Assembly (NCBI RefSeq): GCF_900115495.1
Contig: NZ_FOWR01000021.1
Coordinates: forward strand, 1-64,000
Source: Enterovibrio norvegicus DSM 15893
GTDB taxonomy: Bacteria > Pseudomonadota > Gammaproteobacteria > Enterobacterales > Vibrionaceae
Direction: 5' to 3'
Length of the DNA: 64,000 bases
In this document: positions 1-10,473 of the stretch, piece after piece
Position numbering within the stretch: position 1 is the stretch's first letter
Layout of the letters: each line of letters begins with the position of its first letter
The notes under the pieces: model-generated
The model's database searches: none
Told to the model about the DNA's origin: nothing
The model's input: only the letters and a program-made list of their open reading frames with translations
Position numbers and translations under genes: made by a program

Positions 1-233
1 AACTCAAGTTGGTCACAAACATTCTGAATCGAGCGATTGCGCAGTAATCCAATCCCTAAAACTAGCCAAACAGCCTGCTCAGCGGGAAAGCGACGTTTAC
101 GCAAAGAAGCGCGTCCGGTTTGTTTGACTGCTTCTTCAACCCACTCAAGAGGAATGTGTTTAGAGAATGCGTTGATAGGGTGGTCTTGGCAAAACTCAGC
201 GGTGATGTGTAACTCTTTCAAAAACTCAGACAT
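1..233 (-). CDS. IS4 family transposase, N-terminal fragment (runs off window)
   Basis: The first 77 residues of a transposase start at the ATG complementary to 231-233 and run off the left edge. They contain the IS4 N-terminal domain pattern: a PLEWVEEAVKQTG-like stretch, then RKRRFPAEQAVWLVLGIGLL, then a conserved RSIQNV segment. The DDE catalytic part is outside the window, so I cannot say whether the gene is intact. It lies within the element whose end is near 312. Confidence 0.75.
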   Translation of the reverse strand, partial: MSEFLKELHITAEFCQDHPINAFSKHIPLEWVEEAVKQTGRASLRKRRFPAEQAVWLVLGIGLLRNRSIQNVCDQLE

Positions 234-312
234 AAAAAATCGGCCTCAACAATGTTGAGGCCGATTATGAAGCCTGCGTAGGATCGTTCAATGACTTAAA
301 ACGATCGGCATT
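1..312 (-). mobile_element. Terminal part of an IS4-family insertion sequence
   Basis: The segment carries the 5' part of an IS4-type transposase read leftwards, then a 5' flank. The probable element end is at 303-312, which reads AATGCCGATC on the minus strand and resembles the terminal inverted repeat I recall for IS4 elements. Inside it, 238-266 is a 13-bp perfect inverted repeat with a 3-base spacer, just before the transposase start. The rest of the element lies outside the window, so the partner end and the target duplication cannot be seen. The outer boundary is approximate. Confidence 0.72.
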
Positions 313-406
313 AAGTATCGACTGCCCTTTTTTATTGCGCCATGTCTGAATGGACTTCTGACCGAAAGCAGGACGCCTTATTTTTAAAAGCAATCCTCAC
401 TCACCC

Positions 407-1039
407 TCATGGCCTCTGATCATATCCCCAGCGAGGCACTAAGCCTTGCTCAACACCAAGATGATCCAAAATACGTGCAACCATGAAATCGACCAAATCT
501 TCGATCGTCTGAGGTTGATGATAAAACCCTGGCGCAGCCGGCATAATGGTGACACCCATCTTTGACAGCTTAAGCATGTTTTCTAAATGCAACGTCGAAA
601 ACGGTGTTTCACGGACAACCAATAACAATTGGCCTCGCTCTTTTAGCACCACATCCGCAGCACGTTCAGCCAAGTTATCCGACATACCATGAGCAATCGC
701 AGCAAGTGAGCCCGCAGAGCATGGACACACAACCATCTGCTTTGGCGCAGCCGAGCCAGACGCGACAGGAGAAAACCAATCCTCCTTGCCACACACATTC
801 AACTTATCCGTCGATACAGTGAGGTGCTTTGTCAGCGCCTCCTTTGCGGCATCAGGGCCTGATGGCAGCTTTAAACCATGCTCCGTTGCTAGTACGACAC
901 GCGCCGCAGATGAAATCAGCAGATAGACCTCGTAGTCTGCTGCCAACAAACATTCCAACAAGCGAATACCGTAAGGCGCGCCGGATGCCCCGCTCCACGC
1001 CAGCGTGATGCGTTTGTCATTTTTCGTCGAATTAACCAT
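407..1039 (-). CDS. ubiX: UbiX flavin prenyltransferase
   Basis: The enzyme makes prenylated FMN from FMN and dimethylallyl phosphate, the cofactor that the UbiD decarboxylase needs in ubiquinone synthesis. The 210-residue protein has the N-terminal GASGAPYG flavin loop, the [14 protein letters not shown] segment and the [13 protein letters not shown] prenyl/phosphate-binding motif in the expected order. An in-frame ATG exists at 1057, but the start at 1039 has a GGAGG six bases upstream and gives the usual family length. This start overlaps the mpl stop by 8 bases (ATGGTTAA), so the two genes are translationally coupled. An IS end lies about 95 bp downstream. Confidence 0.93.
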   Translation of the reverse strand: MVNSTKNDKRITLAWSGASGAPYGIRLLECLLAADYEVYLLISSAARVVLATEHGLKLPSGPDAAKEALTKHLTVSTDKLNVCGKEDWFSPVASGSAAPKQMVVCPCSAGSLAAIAHGMSDNLAERAADVVLKERGQLLLVVRETPFSTLHLENMLKLSKMGVTIMPAAPGFYHQPQTIEDLVDFMVARILDHLGVEQGLVPRWGYDQRP

Positions 1040-2420
1040 GCGCCTCCAACGTGTCACGGTTTGAAGTTCTGTTTTCTAACGCTGCTTTAAGTTTGTCATG
1101 GATGCCGCCAAAACCGCCGTTACTCATGACCAATACCACGTCATCACTATTCACATTTGTCGCAATGGAAGCGACGAGAGCATCAATGTCATCAAAGCAC
1201 TCAGACGGCGCTTTACACGCATCAGCAACCTCTTTCACCGACCATTTGATATGGTCAGGTTGGAACAACGTCACAGTGTCAGCACTGTCCAAAGACGGGG
1301 CAATATCATCTTTATGTACGCCAAGCTTCATGGTGTTGGATCTTGGTTCTAGGATCGCATGAATACGTCGCTCACCCACTTTCGCTCGCAAGCCTTCCAA
1401 TGTGGTTTTGATGGCGGTTGGGTGATGTGCAAAATCGTCATACACAGTCACGCCCGCGAAATCACCTTTGTGCTCAAGACGGCGTTTGGTGTTGATGAAA
1501 GATCCTATCGATTCACAAGCCAAATCTGGCGTGACACCCACATGTCGCGCGGCGGCAATGGTCATTAGCGCGTTGCTCACGTTATGGTCACCAATCAAGT
1601 CCCACTTGACCGTACCAACACGTTCGCCGTCAAACCACACATCAAACTCACTGCCATCAGCAACACGCTTCTCGGCTTTCCATAAGCCATCGTCACCGGC
1701 AAATTCAAGCTCGCTCCAGCATCCCATGTCCAAGGTGTCTTTTACGTTCACATCTTCTGCAGGGGCAATGATGCGACCAAGGCTTGGAACCGTACGCACC
1801 AAATGGTGGAATTGACGTTTTATCGCAGCAAGATCGTCAAAAATGTCAGCATGATCGAATTCTAAGTTATTCAAAATCAAGGTGCGTGGGTGGTAGTGAA
1901 CGAACTTCGATCGTTTATCGAAAAAGGCACTGTCATACTCGTCCGCTTCCACCACGAAGAACATGCTTTCACCCAAGCGTGCTGACACACCGAAATTACC
2001 GGGTACACCGCCAATCAAAAAACCTGGCTGGTAGCCGCAATCTTCCAGCACCCACGCTAACATGCTCGCTGTGGTGGTTTTGCCGTGCGTTCCCGCAACG
2101 GCAAGCACCCAGCGATCTTTAAGCAAAAATTCAAGCAGCCACTGCGGACCCGACGTGTAATTCAGATTCTTATCGAGGACATATTCGACACATGGATTAC
2201 CGCGGCTCATCGCATTACCGACAACAACAAGATCGGGCGCGGGATCAAGCTGGGCAGGATCGTAACCTTGAATGATCTCGATCCCTTGAGATTCAAGCAA
2301 CGTGCTCATTGGCGGGTACACGTTGGCGTCACAGCCTGTGACTTTATGGCCCAATTGTCGGGCTAAGATGGCTGCGCCACCCATGAAGGTGCCACAAATC
2401 CCTAAAATATGTATATGCAT
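1032..2420 (-). CDS. mpl: UDP-N-acetylmuramate:L-alanyl-gamma-D-glutamyl-meso-DAP ligase
   Basis: This cytoplasmic murein-recycling ligase attaches recovered L-Ala-D-Glu-mDap tripeptide directly to UDP-MurNAc. The 462 residues show the Mur-ligase architecture: an N-terminal Rossmann-like UDP domain ([12 protein letters not shown] at residues 4-15), the central ATP loop GTHGKTT at 110-116, and the C-terminal [11 protein letters not shown] segment that marks Mpl and MurC. Length matches the family. It is divergent from fbp, as in E. coli where mpl and fbp are also adjacent, and overlaps ubiX downstream. Confidence 0.95.
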   Translation of the reverse strand: MHIHILGICGTFMGGAAILARQLGHKVTGCDANVYPPMSTLLESQGIEIIQGYDPAQLDPAPDLVVVGNAMSRGNPCVEYVLDKNLNYTSGPQWLLEFLLKDRWVLAVAGTHGKTTTASMLAWVLEDCGYQPGFLIGGVPGNFGVSARLGESMFFVVEADEYDSAFFDKRSKFVHYHPRTLILNNLEFDHADIFDDLAAIKRQFHHLVRTVPSLGRIIAPAEDVNVKDTLDMGCWSELEFAGDDGLWKAEKRVADGSEFDVWFDGERVGTVKWDLIGDHNVSNALMTIAAARHVGVTPDLACESIGSFINTKRRLEHKGDFAGVTVYDDFAHHPTAIKTTLEGLRAKVGERRIHAILEPRSNTMKLGVHKDDIAPSLDSADTVTLFQPDHIKWSVKEVADACKAPSECFDDIDALVASIATNVNSDDVVLVMSNGGFGGIHDKLKAALENRTSNRDTLEAHG

Positions 2421-2736
2421 AACGTTTCGTCAGCCTTGAAAGTCACTTTATCTTGGCGTGTACCGCGCTGCGATCACAGTTCCAAGCTCGTTCAAATTAC
2501 TTCGTTACTAATAAAAAGTTCTACACTTTAAACTCGGTAACAAGTTGATTTATTGTTCAGATGTTGCGCAATTTTGGGGGGCTTTTCTCTTTGCCACCCG
2601 TCTTATGTCTACATTGAAAAGAATAAATCAACGGGAGAACACTGGTGCGATTTTTGTTTGTCGCTTGCTAAATGCACCTTCTTGTTTTCAATCATCTTAC
2701 CCAAGAATCCGATTCCAGACATCAAAAGGATCTGAA
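2421..2736. promoter_or_regulatory. Divergent mpl/fbp intergenic region
   Basis: These 316 bases lie between divergent starts and should hold promoters for both operons. An open frame continues upstream of fbp to 2545, but it has no family similarity and I read it as leader. AAAGGA lies six bases before the fbp ATG. I could not identify a convincing -35/-10 pair or a known operator. Confidence 0.35.
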
Positions 2737-3753
2737 ATGTCCGATATGCGAACACTTGGCGAGTTCATCGTTGAAAAGCAACATGAATACCCAACAGCCA
2801 GTGGCGAATTGAGCTCGTTGCTGTCTTCCATCCGTTTAGCCGCAAAAATCGTTCACCGTGAAATCAACAAAGCAGGCTTGGTTGATATTACCGGTGGGTT
2901 CGGCAGTGAAAATGTGCAAGGCGAACAACAACAAAAACTCGACGTCTATGCCAATGAAAAATTCAAAGCGGCCATGGCTGCTCGCGACCAAGTATGTGGC
3001 GTCGGCAGTGAAGAAGAAGACGATGTTGTGATCTTTGACGAAGCCCATGGACTCAATGCCAAATACGTCATTTTGATGGATCCTCTCGATGGCTCATCAA
3101 ACATTGATGTGAACGTCTCTGTCGGTACGATTTTCTCCATCTACCGCCGTATCTCACCTCTCGGCCAACCCGCTAATCTTGACGACTTCCTTCAACCTGG
3201 CAACAAACAAGTGGCTGCAGGCTATATCATCTATGGTTCTTCCACCATGTTGGTTTACACCACGGGGAACGGTGTACATGGTTTTACGTACGATCCATCA
3301 ATCGGTGTGTTCTGCTTGTCGCATGAAAACATGCGCATCCCAGAAGAAGGCACGATCTACTCGATCAATGAAGGTAACTACATCAAATTCCCACAGGGTG
3401 TGAAGAAGTACCTCAAATACTGCCAAGAAAATGAACCGGAAGATAATCGCCCATACACATCGCGCTACATCGGTTCTTTGGTTTCGGATTTCCACCGAAA
3501 TATGCTGAAAGGCGGCATCTACCTCTACCCAAGTACAGCGGCCTACCCAAGCGGCAAGCTGCGCTTACTGTATGAGTGCAACCCGATGTCGTTCATCATG
3601 GAGCAAGCCGGCGGCAAAGCCTCTGACGGTAAGCAGCGCATCCTTGATATCAAACCGACAGAACTCCATCAGCGCGTGCCCTACTTTGTTGGATCTACGC
3701 ATATGGTAGACAAAGTGGAAGCGTTTTTAAGGGACAGCCCTGACCAAGAATAA
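2737..3753 (+). CDS. fbp: Class I fructose-1,6-bisphosphatase
   Basis: The enzyme hydrolyses fructose-1,6-bisphosphate to fructose-6-phosphate in gluconeogenesis. The protein starts [10 protein letters not shown] and is 338 residues long, typical for class I. Visible motifs are the metal/substrate site [19 protein letters not shown], the GSEEEDD acidic loop before it, and the C-terminal [25 protein letters not shown] segment. The start at 2737 is preferred over upstream in-frame codons because homology begins there and AAAGGA precedes it. A strong terminator follows 7 bases after the stop. Confidence 0.95.
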   Translation: MSDMRTLGEFIVEKQHEYPTASGELSSLLSSIRLAAKIVHREINKAGLVDITGGFGSENVQGEQQQKLDVYANEKFKAAMAARDQVCGVGSEEEDDVVIFDEAHGLNAKYVILMDPLDGSSNIDVNVSVGTIFSIYRRISPLGQPANLDDFLQPGNKQVAAGYIIYGSSTMLVYTTGNGVHGFTYDPSIGVFCLSHENMRIPEEGTIYSINEGNYIKFPQGVKKYLKYCQENEPEDNRPYTSRYIGSLVSDFHRNMLKGGIYLYPSTAAYPSGKLRLLYECNPMSFIMEQAGGKASDGKQRILDIKPTELHQRVPYFVGSTHMVDKVEAFLRDSPDQE

Positions 3754-3760
3754 GACACAA

Positions 3761-3786
3761 AAAAGCCCGCAACTGCGGGCTTTTTC
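3761..3786. terminator. Bidirectional rho-independent terminator (fbp/tamB)
   Basis: The hairpin has arms GCCCGC and GCGGGC with a 4-base loop. It is flanked by A-tract on the left and T-tract on the right, so it can stop fbp from the left and tamB from the right. Confidence 0.88.
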
Positions 3787-3823
3787 TTCTGTGCAAAACT
3801 GACACTACTGTTCGAGTTGGTCG

Positions 3824-6800
3824 CTACTTAATGCTGAACTGATAGAGCAAATCCACAGCATTGTCAGCACCCGATACCGCTTCCAGATACAGATCTGTCA
3901 GCAAGCGATACCGCACCGTAAACTCCGGCAAACTCGTGAAGATCCCCACACCGTATTTCACCTGTAAGCCAGGTAAAATGTAGCCAGAGACTTCAACTTT
4001 TTCATCATCACCGCTGCCTGAAGTATCCACCGACAAATCTTGAACACCAAAGGCTTCACCAAGCTGCCCAACCAGCTTACCGCTTTGCGATAGGCCAAGG
4101 CCGATCAACATGGATGTCATGCCATTGCCATCAGATTCGCTATCGAGATTTCGACCTCGCACCAAATAAGACAGTGCATTTGCCTGTGGCATAGCAGGAT
4201 CAGAGAACACCGACACCTCTGGTGCATCAGCTGGGCCCGTGACACGAATGCCCGCTTCGACGTTGTCTTCAATCGCGTTCGGGTTTCGGATCGCTTCAAT
4301 CTGCAAATAAGGCTGTTCTGGTGGCCCATTAAACAAGATCTGCCCCTTTTTGATGGTCAAATCCTGCCCAAAGGAGCGGTATGTTCCTTCCTCTAGGTTG
4401 ATATCACCCGACACCGATGGCCCTTTGCGATTACTCGCCACATTCAGATCACCCACCAGCAAGGTTTTCAAACCAAAGGCTTCTAATCGCACATCGTCGC
4501 CTATATTGACGTTGATCGCGGCGTTGATCGTGATGGGCGGTGCTTCCTCTTTGCTAATCGGCTGAAGTTCATCATTCAGAAGCACTACGTCGCTAGACAC
4601 TTGCACCGCAGATTCAGGCAGGGTTTCAACGATGATGCGTCCCCAAGGCACTGAGACCTTTCCGGTCACATCAATTTGTTTCGGGTTCGCTTTCAACGTC
4701 ATGTTGGGGCTAACTTCCAGCGCCACCATTGGCGGCACCACCACTTTTAGTCGCTCACCCGCGACATTCAATGAGGCAAGCCACGCATCCAATTTCGTCC
4801 AATCGGCCGTACCTGACAGCGTCAGATCACCATCCGGGGTTTTAATGCCACCGTCTAACTGGCCTTTATAACCTTTTAGGTCGATACCAATTTGACCTTG
4901 AGTGATCTCAACAGGTGCCGCCAAGCTTTGTAACTTCAACCCAGTAAGATCAATGTTACCGGTGGCACTGGGTGCATCAAGTGCACCATTGAGTACAACG
5001 TTGCCGTTTAGCTCACCTTTCAAGATGGAATCTTCACCGAGCGCAGCAGAGAGGAAATCCAGGTTCACGCCCTCTAGCAGGAAAGCACTTTTCAACGCGC
5101 GATTCTCACTCGAGAGTTTGGTCATTTCAGCGTTCAGTGTCACCGAGCCATTGTTGGTTAAATCCAGATCGAAATCCGCATTCAATTTTTCGTTAGCCAA
5201 TACCGCATTCAGATCGAGTTTGTCCCAACCGAACGTTAAAGGCAGATCCATTTGTTCGACAACCTGGCCTTTAGAGAGAGACACTGACGCCTTCACTGTC
5301 GGCAATGCATTTGGTGTCCAACCCACATCGGCTTTCGCATCAAGTTCACCTTGGATCATGGTGGTCACTGGTAAGTAGGCCTGTAAAATATCCAAGTTGA
5401 AATCAACGATAGACACACTTGCCTCGCCGCTATCCGCAACCTTGGCTGGTTTGTCTAAACAAACGCGGCTTTGGTGCTGCGTCCAACAAAACGCGCCAAC
5501 ATCCACCGACGATGTTTTAAAATCCACCGCCAACGGCACGTCGTTTTCCAATGTCCAAGGGCCAACCGGTGTGGTCAGTTTGGATGCGTATAATTTTCCT
5601 TTCCAACCCGTTTTACGATCTAACTGCCCTTGTAGGGCCAGTTCGACACCCACCGGTGTGCCATCAACGTTGAGCGACACAGTTTGGTCGCTTTCATCGC
5701 CAGAAGCGCGTAACGACAGCGTTGAAACATCCACGCCTTCCGCTTTCACTCCAGCAACATCAACCACAAGACCGCCACTCACAATAGGCAATGGAGACAC
5801 GGAGCCGCGCATTTTGACGCTCTTTACCGACACCAATTCTTCCCACGCCAAGGTAGACGCATTGAGGTTCACAGACGCCGTTGGCGCGTCCAAGGTGCCA
5901 GATAACGCGACGTCACCTTTCACACTGCCTTTCGCCTGTGGTAGCGACGCAGAAAGAGACGGTAAATCCAGCAACACATCAAGATCGAGTGCTTTGTCTA
6001 TTTGTCCTGAGACATCAACGCGGTTTGGCCCATGGCGTAATGACAACCCTTGGGTTTCCACCAACAAATCGCCTTTGCCTTTCACGTCAGACGCATCAAC
6101 TTGCCCTATCAATGTGAGTGCTTGCTCACGGATAGTGCCCTGAATATCAAGCTCTGGAACTTCGACTTGCCAGCCACCTTGCGACGTTAAGCGCCCTTTA
6201 TTCGTGAAGGTGCCAGACAACTGCCCTTCAGCTTCAGGCCATTTCAGCCCCGGCTGAATATCATTGAAACTGAGTGTTGTCTTCCAGTTCACCTGTTTTG
6301 CCCAATCCGCGTTTGCAGAGCCTGCAATGTTGCCGCCCAGGGTATCGAGTTTAAAGTTGCTTAACGCGATCTTCGACAAACTGCCCGAGAGATTCGTGCT
6401 GAGCGTCATGTCAGGAATGACATCCCCAGTGGCGCTGGTTTTGAGCGTAGCGCGATAATCCGCCAAGCTGCCATTGGCACGCAGTGCCGTTGATGACAGA
6501 CGGTATTCCGCAGGCTTATCAATAGGCCATTGCAGATTACGGCTCGTGAGTAACAGGGAAAAAGGAATATCAGGGTCAATCATATTCAGCTTGCCTGACA
6601 AGGTTGCAGCCAACACACCTTTCAACGCGGCATCCAGCTCCAACGCCTTGAGATCGCCCTTCGCATCAAGTTTCAGCGAATGCCCACCAAGCGGTGCCAT
6701 ACGCACCTTTGCCAGCGCATCCAATGTCAGTGGGTACTCACCTTTCAGTGATACATCACCATTGAGTGACACTTTCCCTTGTTCGGCATCCAAGACTAAT

Positions 6801-7558
6801 TGTTTGATCGTAATGTCATTTCCACCCGCAGAGCCTTCCAGCAAGAACTGATGGATCGTCTGTTTTTCGGGCAAATGTAAATCGGCATCTTTCAGTTCAA
6901 AACGTTCGATAACGACATTCAATGGGATATTTACTTCAGGCAAGGCCAGAGCTTGCTTTTGCGCTTGTGGCACAGATGTCGAGGTGTTGGCTGACGTGTC
7001 ATTGCTCGCTGGCGGCAGGGTGACAGAGATGCCCTGCCACGTTGTTGGCTTTAATGTCAGTGTGCTGCGCTGCATTTGCGCGGCGGTAGTCAAGGAGTCC
7101 CAATGCACTTTTGTGCCGAGAATATCCAACGTGATATCACTCAATGCAACGCCGCTTAAAAAGAGCGGAACAGGCGTCGATATCTCCGTCACAGGCTCTG
7201 AAGGTGTGTTGTCTTCTGGCGAAGGGGCTGTTTCACCCACCATCACAACAAGACCATCAGCGGTTAGCCCATCAATACACAACACAGGTGTCAGCAAACA
7301 CTTCGCATTGATATCCAAGAATAAGGAGTCACTGGTCAATGAAAACGCCGGCGATTGGTAAGACACCCCTTTCAAAGTGAAGCCATTCAATACCGCGCCT
7401 TCTTGATCCTCAATGCTCAATTCAGGCAAGGCTTCTTGAGCCCCCCACACCGCAAATTTAACGCCGCCAGGGGTAATTAAGAACGCCCCTACCACGACGA
7501 AAACAAACACCATCACAAAGAAAACGGTGACAAGCAATCGCTTAATCCAGCGCATCAT
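3824..7558 (-). CDS. tamB: Translocation and assembly module inner-membrane protein TamB
   Basis: TamB is the inner-membrane partner of TamA, spanning the periplasm as a long beta-taco. Current literature connects it with outer-membrane protein assembly and phospholipid transport. The 1244-residue product has one N-terminal membrane anchor (about residues 9-30, LLVTVFFVMVFVFVVVGAFL), thousands of bases of repetitive beta-strand sequence, and a C-terminal DUF490 domain ending in a VRYRLLTDLYLEAVSG-type region. Its ATG overlaps the tamA stop by four bases (ATGA), so the pair is co-translated. Confidence 0.94.
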   Translation of the reverse strand: MMRWIKRLLVTVFFVMVFVFVVVGAFLITPGGVKFAVWGAQEALPELSIEDQEGAVLNGFTLKGVSYQSPAFSLTSDSLFLDINAKCLLTPVLCIDGLTADGLVVMVGETAPSPEDNTPSEPVTEISTPVPLFLSGVALSDITLDILGTKVHWDSLTTAAQMQRSTLTLKPTTWQGISVTLPPASNDTSANTSTSVPQAQKQALALPEVNIPLNVVIERFELKDADLHLPEKQTIHQFLLEGSAGGNDITIKQLVLDAEQGKVSLNGDVSLKGEYPLTLDALAKVRMAPLGGHSLKLDAKGDLKALELDAALKGVLAATLSGKLNMIDPDIPFSLLLTSRNLQWPIDKPAEYRLSSTALRANGSLADYRATLKTSATGDVIPDMTLSTNLSGSLSKIALSNFKLDTLGGNIAGSANADWAKQVNWKTTLSFNDIQPGLKWPEAEGQLSGTFTNKGRLTSQGGWQVEVPELDIQGTIREQALTLIGQVDASDVKGKGDLLVETQGLSLRHGPNRVDVSGQIDKALDLDVLLDLPSLSASLPQAKGSVKGDVALSGTLDAPTASVNLNASTLAWEELVSVKSVKMRGSVSPLPIVSGGLVVDVAGVKAEGVDVSTLSLRASGDESDQTVSLNVDGTPVGVELALQGQLDRKTGWKGKLYASKLTTPVGPWTLENDVPLAVDFKTSSVDVGAFCWTQHQSRVCLDKPAKVADSGEASVSIVDFNLDILQAYLPVTTMIQGELDAKADVGWTPNALPTVKASVSLSKGQVVEQMDLPLTFGWDKLDLNAVLANEKLNADFDLDLTNNGSVTLNAEMTKLSSENRALKSAFLLEGVNLDFLSAALGEDSILKGELNGNVVLNGALDAPSATGNIDLTGLKLQSLAAPVEITQGQIGIDLKGYKGQLDGGIKTPDGDLTLSGTADWTKLDAWLASLNVAGERLKVVVPPMVALEVSPNMTLKANPKQIDVTGKVSVPWGRIIVETLPESAVQVSSDVVLLNDELQPISKEEAPPITINAAINVNIGDDVRLEAFGLKTLLVGDLNVASNRKGPSVSGDINLEEGTYRSFGQDLTIKKGQILFNGPPEQPYLQIEAIRNPNAIEDNVEAGIRVTGPADAPEVSVFSDPAMPQANALSYLVRGRNLDSESDGNGMTSMLIGLGLSQSGKLVGQLGEAFGVQDLSVDTSGSGDDEKVEVSGYILPGLQVKYGVGIFTSLPEFTVRYRLLTDLYLEAVSGADNAVDLLYQFSIK

Positions 7559-9279
7559 AGTTCTGGCCCCAAACTGAAGTGGAGCTGAAAGTCATCGCTT
7601 TCATTTTCAAAGCCGTGGGCGATATCGAAGCGCACAGGACCAACCGGAGATTCCCAACGCACACCAACACCTGCTGACGTTTTCCACGAAGGGCTGCTCG
7701 TTGTCCAAGCATCACCGGCATCAACAAACAATGCCGCCCACCAGTTTCCTGTCACGCGGTAGTTGTACTCCAAGCTGCCCGTCGCCATGTAGCTACCACC
7801 GAGCAAATTACCTTTTTCATCCCGTGGAGAAATCGATTCATAGCCATAACCACGAATGCTGTTGTCACCACCCGCAAAGAAACGCAACGACGGTGGCACA
7901 CGCTCAAATTCATCGGTAAACACGCCGCCGCCGTTAACTCGAACGATACCGCGATTGTTGTCATTCAAGCTACGGATCCACGCGGTTTGCCCAATCACGC
8001 GATAGAGATTGATGTCTGCACCCCAAATAGGATCTGCCATTTCAAAGGTAATGGATTGCTTGTCACCCCAATATGGCATTGCGCCACCTCGGCTTCGAAC
8101 ACGGGAAAAGTTAATCCCCGGTAAGATGAGGTTTGAGATATCAGAATCCGTCCCTTGGGTGTAATCCGAATAGAGCCAGCGAAGGAACACTGACCGCTGC
8201 CAGCCCGTGTCAAATTTCCAATGGCGTGACACTGATGACGTCAATTCCAAGCTTTTCGTATCGTTGTTGTCGAGGTTCTCGACACCGACTTGCACTTGAT
8301 AGTATTCGCGCTGAACATCTTCAAGTGGGATCTTATAGGTCGATTCAAGCGTCTGTTTAGGTGAGGAAACATAAAGGTCGGTATTCAAGCTGTGCCCACG
8401 GCTGTTAAACCAAGGTTTTTTCCAACCAATTTTTACACGAGGGCCGGTGTCCGTCGAGTAACCCACCCCCGTTTCAAATTGATTTCGTGGTGCAGGCGCA
8501 AGTGACACAGAAATAGGTACGCGATCATCACGCATGTCATCAAGCCCAGCTTCCACCAATACCGACGAAAACCACCCTGTATTCGATAGCGCTTGGTTAT
8601 ACGCACCTAAATCCGTAACCAGATAAGGGTCGCCCTCTGTAAAGGTCAACATGCTTTCGAGGCGTTCTTCATTGATTTGGCTATCGTGAAACACGATCTG
8701 GCCAAAGTGATAACGAATACCACTTTTGTAATGCAATCGGAAATACGCTTTTTGAAGGCCAGGGGCAACTTCTAGTCGGGAAAGCATGTACTCGCCGTCA
8801 AAATAACCACGTCGTATGCCAAGGCTTTGAATGGATGATTTGAGTGAATCGTATTGCCCTTGGTTTAACACATCGCCAACTTTAGGCGCAGTTTCAAGCA
8901 GCGCTTTGAAAGCGGGGTCATTTTCCGCTTCGCCTTCAAGTTTTACATCCATGTCTGCAATTAAAACCGGTGGACCCGGGTCTATATTGAGCACCACAGT
9001 GGCGTCATCACTGGACGCTTTATCTTCAACAGTAAATGTCACTGTCGGATCATAGTACCCAAGGGCTTGAAGTGCTCTGCTCACTTCATCTGTTACACGA
9101 GATTGAAAACGGAAATTTAGACGTCGTTCATTCTCAGGAATCGCATCGAGATAAACCCTGACATTTTCTTCCAAAGGCTTTTTTAGCCCGTCGATGTCGA
9201 AGTCAATGTCCGCAAAAGCCACCCCAGGCATCAACATCATTCCACTAACAAGCCAAGGTATTAATCGTTTATCTATCAT
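7555..9279 (-). CDS. tamA: Autotransporter assembly outer-membrane protein TamA
   Basis: This Omp85-family outer-membrane component works with TamB. The 574-residue precursor begins with a signal peptide (cleavage expected after GVAFA near residue 23). Three POTRA-like repeats follow over roughly residues 25-260, then a 16-strand barrel. The barrel contains the diagnostic lid-lock type motif VRGYG-like FFAGGDNSIRGYGYESISPRD, and the protein ends in a C-terminal FSLGPEL strand. It is the first gene of the tamA-tamB operon and is divergent from msrA, the same arrangement as in enterobacteria. Confidence 0.94.
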   Translation of the reverse strand: MIDKRLIPWLVSGMMLMPGVAFADIDFDIDGLKKPLEENVRVYLDAIPENERRLNFRFQSRVTDEVSRALQALGYYDPTVTFTVEDKASSDDATVVLNIDPGPPVLIADMDVKLEGEAENDPAFKALLETAPKVGDVLNQGQYDSLKSSIQSLGIRRGYFDGEYMLSRLEVAPGLQKAYFRLHYKSGIRYHFGQIVFHDSQINEERLESMLTFTEGDPYLVTDLGAYNQALSNTGWFSSVLVEAGLDDMRDDRVPISVSLAPAPRNQFETGVGYSTDTGPRVKIGWKKPWFNSRGHSLNTDLYVSSPKQTLESTYKIPLEDVQREYYQVQVGVENLDNNDTKSLELTSSVSRHWKFDTGWQRSVFLRWLYSDYTQGTDSDISNLILPGINFSRVRSRGGAMPYWGDKQSITFEMADPIWGADINLYRVIGQTAWIRSLNDNNRGIVRVNGGGVFTDEFERVPPSLRFFAGGDNSIRGYGYESISPRDEKGNLLGGSYMATGSLEYNYRVTGNWWAALFVDAGDAWTTSSPSWKTSAGVGVRWESPVGPVRFDIAHGFENESDDFQLHFSLGPEL

Positions 9280-9497
9280 TAACCGTACGTCTTTCTCTCA
9301 CCTTGAGAGTCACAATGAAAACAAAATACTTAACAGTATGACCGCTTAACGGTGGGGTTGTTCTGTTGCAAAAGTGCATCAAAGCACGATAAAAATACTC
9401 AACCCGATCTAAAATCCGTTTAGCGCTAAGAGCTCGCCTCTTAGAATGACTGAGAGTATACAGGGTCGAGAGAAACCAGACGACAAGGAGTCGAAGT

Positions 9498-10145
9498 ATG
9501 ATAACAAGTAAACAACATACTATAACCGCTCAAGAGGCGCTTCCAGATAGAATGGAACAAATCATTCCGACTGAGCCTCATGCCGTCAATGGATCGGTAC
9601 TGCGCGCCGAAACGCCAGTTAATCAAGAACAGATCCTTGTGGGGATGGGCTGTTTCTGGGGGGCTGAGCGCCTATTTTGGCAACTCGATGGCGTGACCTC
9701 AACGTCGGTCGGCTACAGTGGCGGCTTCACCGTAAATCCAAGTTACCGCGATGTATGTACGGCGCAAACTGGCCATACAGAGGTTGTACAAGTGGTCTAC
9801 GATCCAGCGAAAATTCAGCTGGAAACCATACTGACTACTTTTTGGCAGAGCCATGATCCCACGCAAGGGATGCGCCAAGGAAATGACGTGGGTACTCAGT
9901 ATCGTTCTGCGATTTATTACTATAATGACGCGCAAAAAGACGCAGCGTTAGCAAGCAAAGCCGCTTACCAGGCAGCGCTGGTTGATGCGGGCAAATCGTC
10001 AGAGATCACCACTGAAGTCGCCGAAGCTGGCCCTTACTATTTTGCAGAAACCTATCATCAGCAGTACTTAGAGAAGAACCCTCAAGGTTACTGTGGCATA
10101 GGTGGAACGGGGGTTTGCCTTCCCCCTTGGGAAAGGGACAAGTAG
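9498..10145 (+). CDS. msrA: Peptide methionine-(S)-S-oxide reductase MsrA
   Basis: The enzyme repairs oxidised methionine in proteins. The 215 residues carry the MsrA signature GCFWGAER with catalytic Cys52, and the [12 protein letters not shown] segment. A further Cys lies near the C-terminus ([11 protein letters not shown]), where the resolving cysteines of the class lie. AAGGAG precedes the chosen ATG by seven bases. The gene stands divergent from tamA and upstream of ytfK, as in E. coli. Confidence 0.95.
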   Translation: MITSKQHTITAQEALPDRMEQIIPTEPHAVNGSVLRAETPVNQEQILVGMGCFWGAERLFWQLDGVTSTSVGYSGGFTVNPSYRDVCTAQTGHTEVVQVVYDPAKIQLETILTTFWQSHDPTQGMRQGNDVGTQYRSAIYYYNDAQKDAALASKAAYQAALVDAGKSSEITTEVAEAGPYYFAETYHQQYLEKNPQGYCGIGGTGVCLPPWERDK

Positions 10146-10207
10146 GGCCTAATACCCTATTAAAAACCGAAACCTAAGATGTGTTCATGTGGTAACGCAT
10201 GGATCAA

Positions 10208-10235
10208 AAACGCCCAGCAGTGCTGGGCGTTTTCT
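10208..10235. terminator. Terminator between msrA and ytfK
   Basis: A perfect 9-bp stem (CGCCCAGCA/TGCTGGGCG, 10211-10229) is flanked by A-tract and T-tract and lies between two convergent genes, so it can act in both directions. Confidence 0.85.
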
Positions 10236-10266
10236 TTAGAATACAACTAACGGTTTGTGCGTCGTG

Positions 10267-10473
10267 TTATGCAGCAATCGCCATGGCGCGAATTTCACTA
10301 TTCACTTCATTCATGACGGCCAACGCCCGTTTATCCTTTCGAGATGGCGGTAACAACTTGCCGCAATCAAACTCAAATGCGCCAACGCCGTCGATGTATA
10401 CACGACCGCGGAAGAAGCCTTTCACATAACGCGCAACCTGACGGGGACGGTATTGATGAAAAATTCGTAACAT
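10267..10473 (-). CDS. ytfK: YtfK, DUF1107 family stringent-response modulator
   Basis: This 68-residue cytoplasmic protein starts [20 protein letters not shown] and continues with [19 protein letters not shown], which I recognise as the DUF1107/YtfK pattern. In E. coli YtfK binds SpoT and shifts it towards (p)ppGpp synthesis. I infer a similar role by family only. An upstream in-frame ATG at 10515 exists, but GGAGGAG sits seven bases before 10473 and the family length fits. Neighbours msrA and ytfJ support the call. Confidence 0.9.
   Translation of the reverse strand: MLRIFHQYRPRQVARYVKGFFRGRVYIDGVGAFEFDCGKLLPPSRKDKRALAVMNEVNSEIRAMAIAA

Noticed and set aside
342-419. A 25-codon frame reading MSEWTSDRKQDALFLKAILT and on, next to the IS end.
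   Set aside because: It overlaps the 3' end of ubiX on the opposite strand, has no clear ribosome-binding site, and I recognise no protein. It is only a candidate remnant.
4902-5378. Long antisense open frames inside tamB (also 5397-6143).
   Set aside because: They are Ser/Thr-rich shadows of the TamB reading frame with no ribosome-binding site or known domain.
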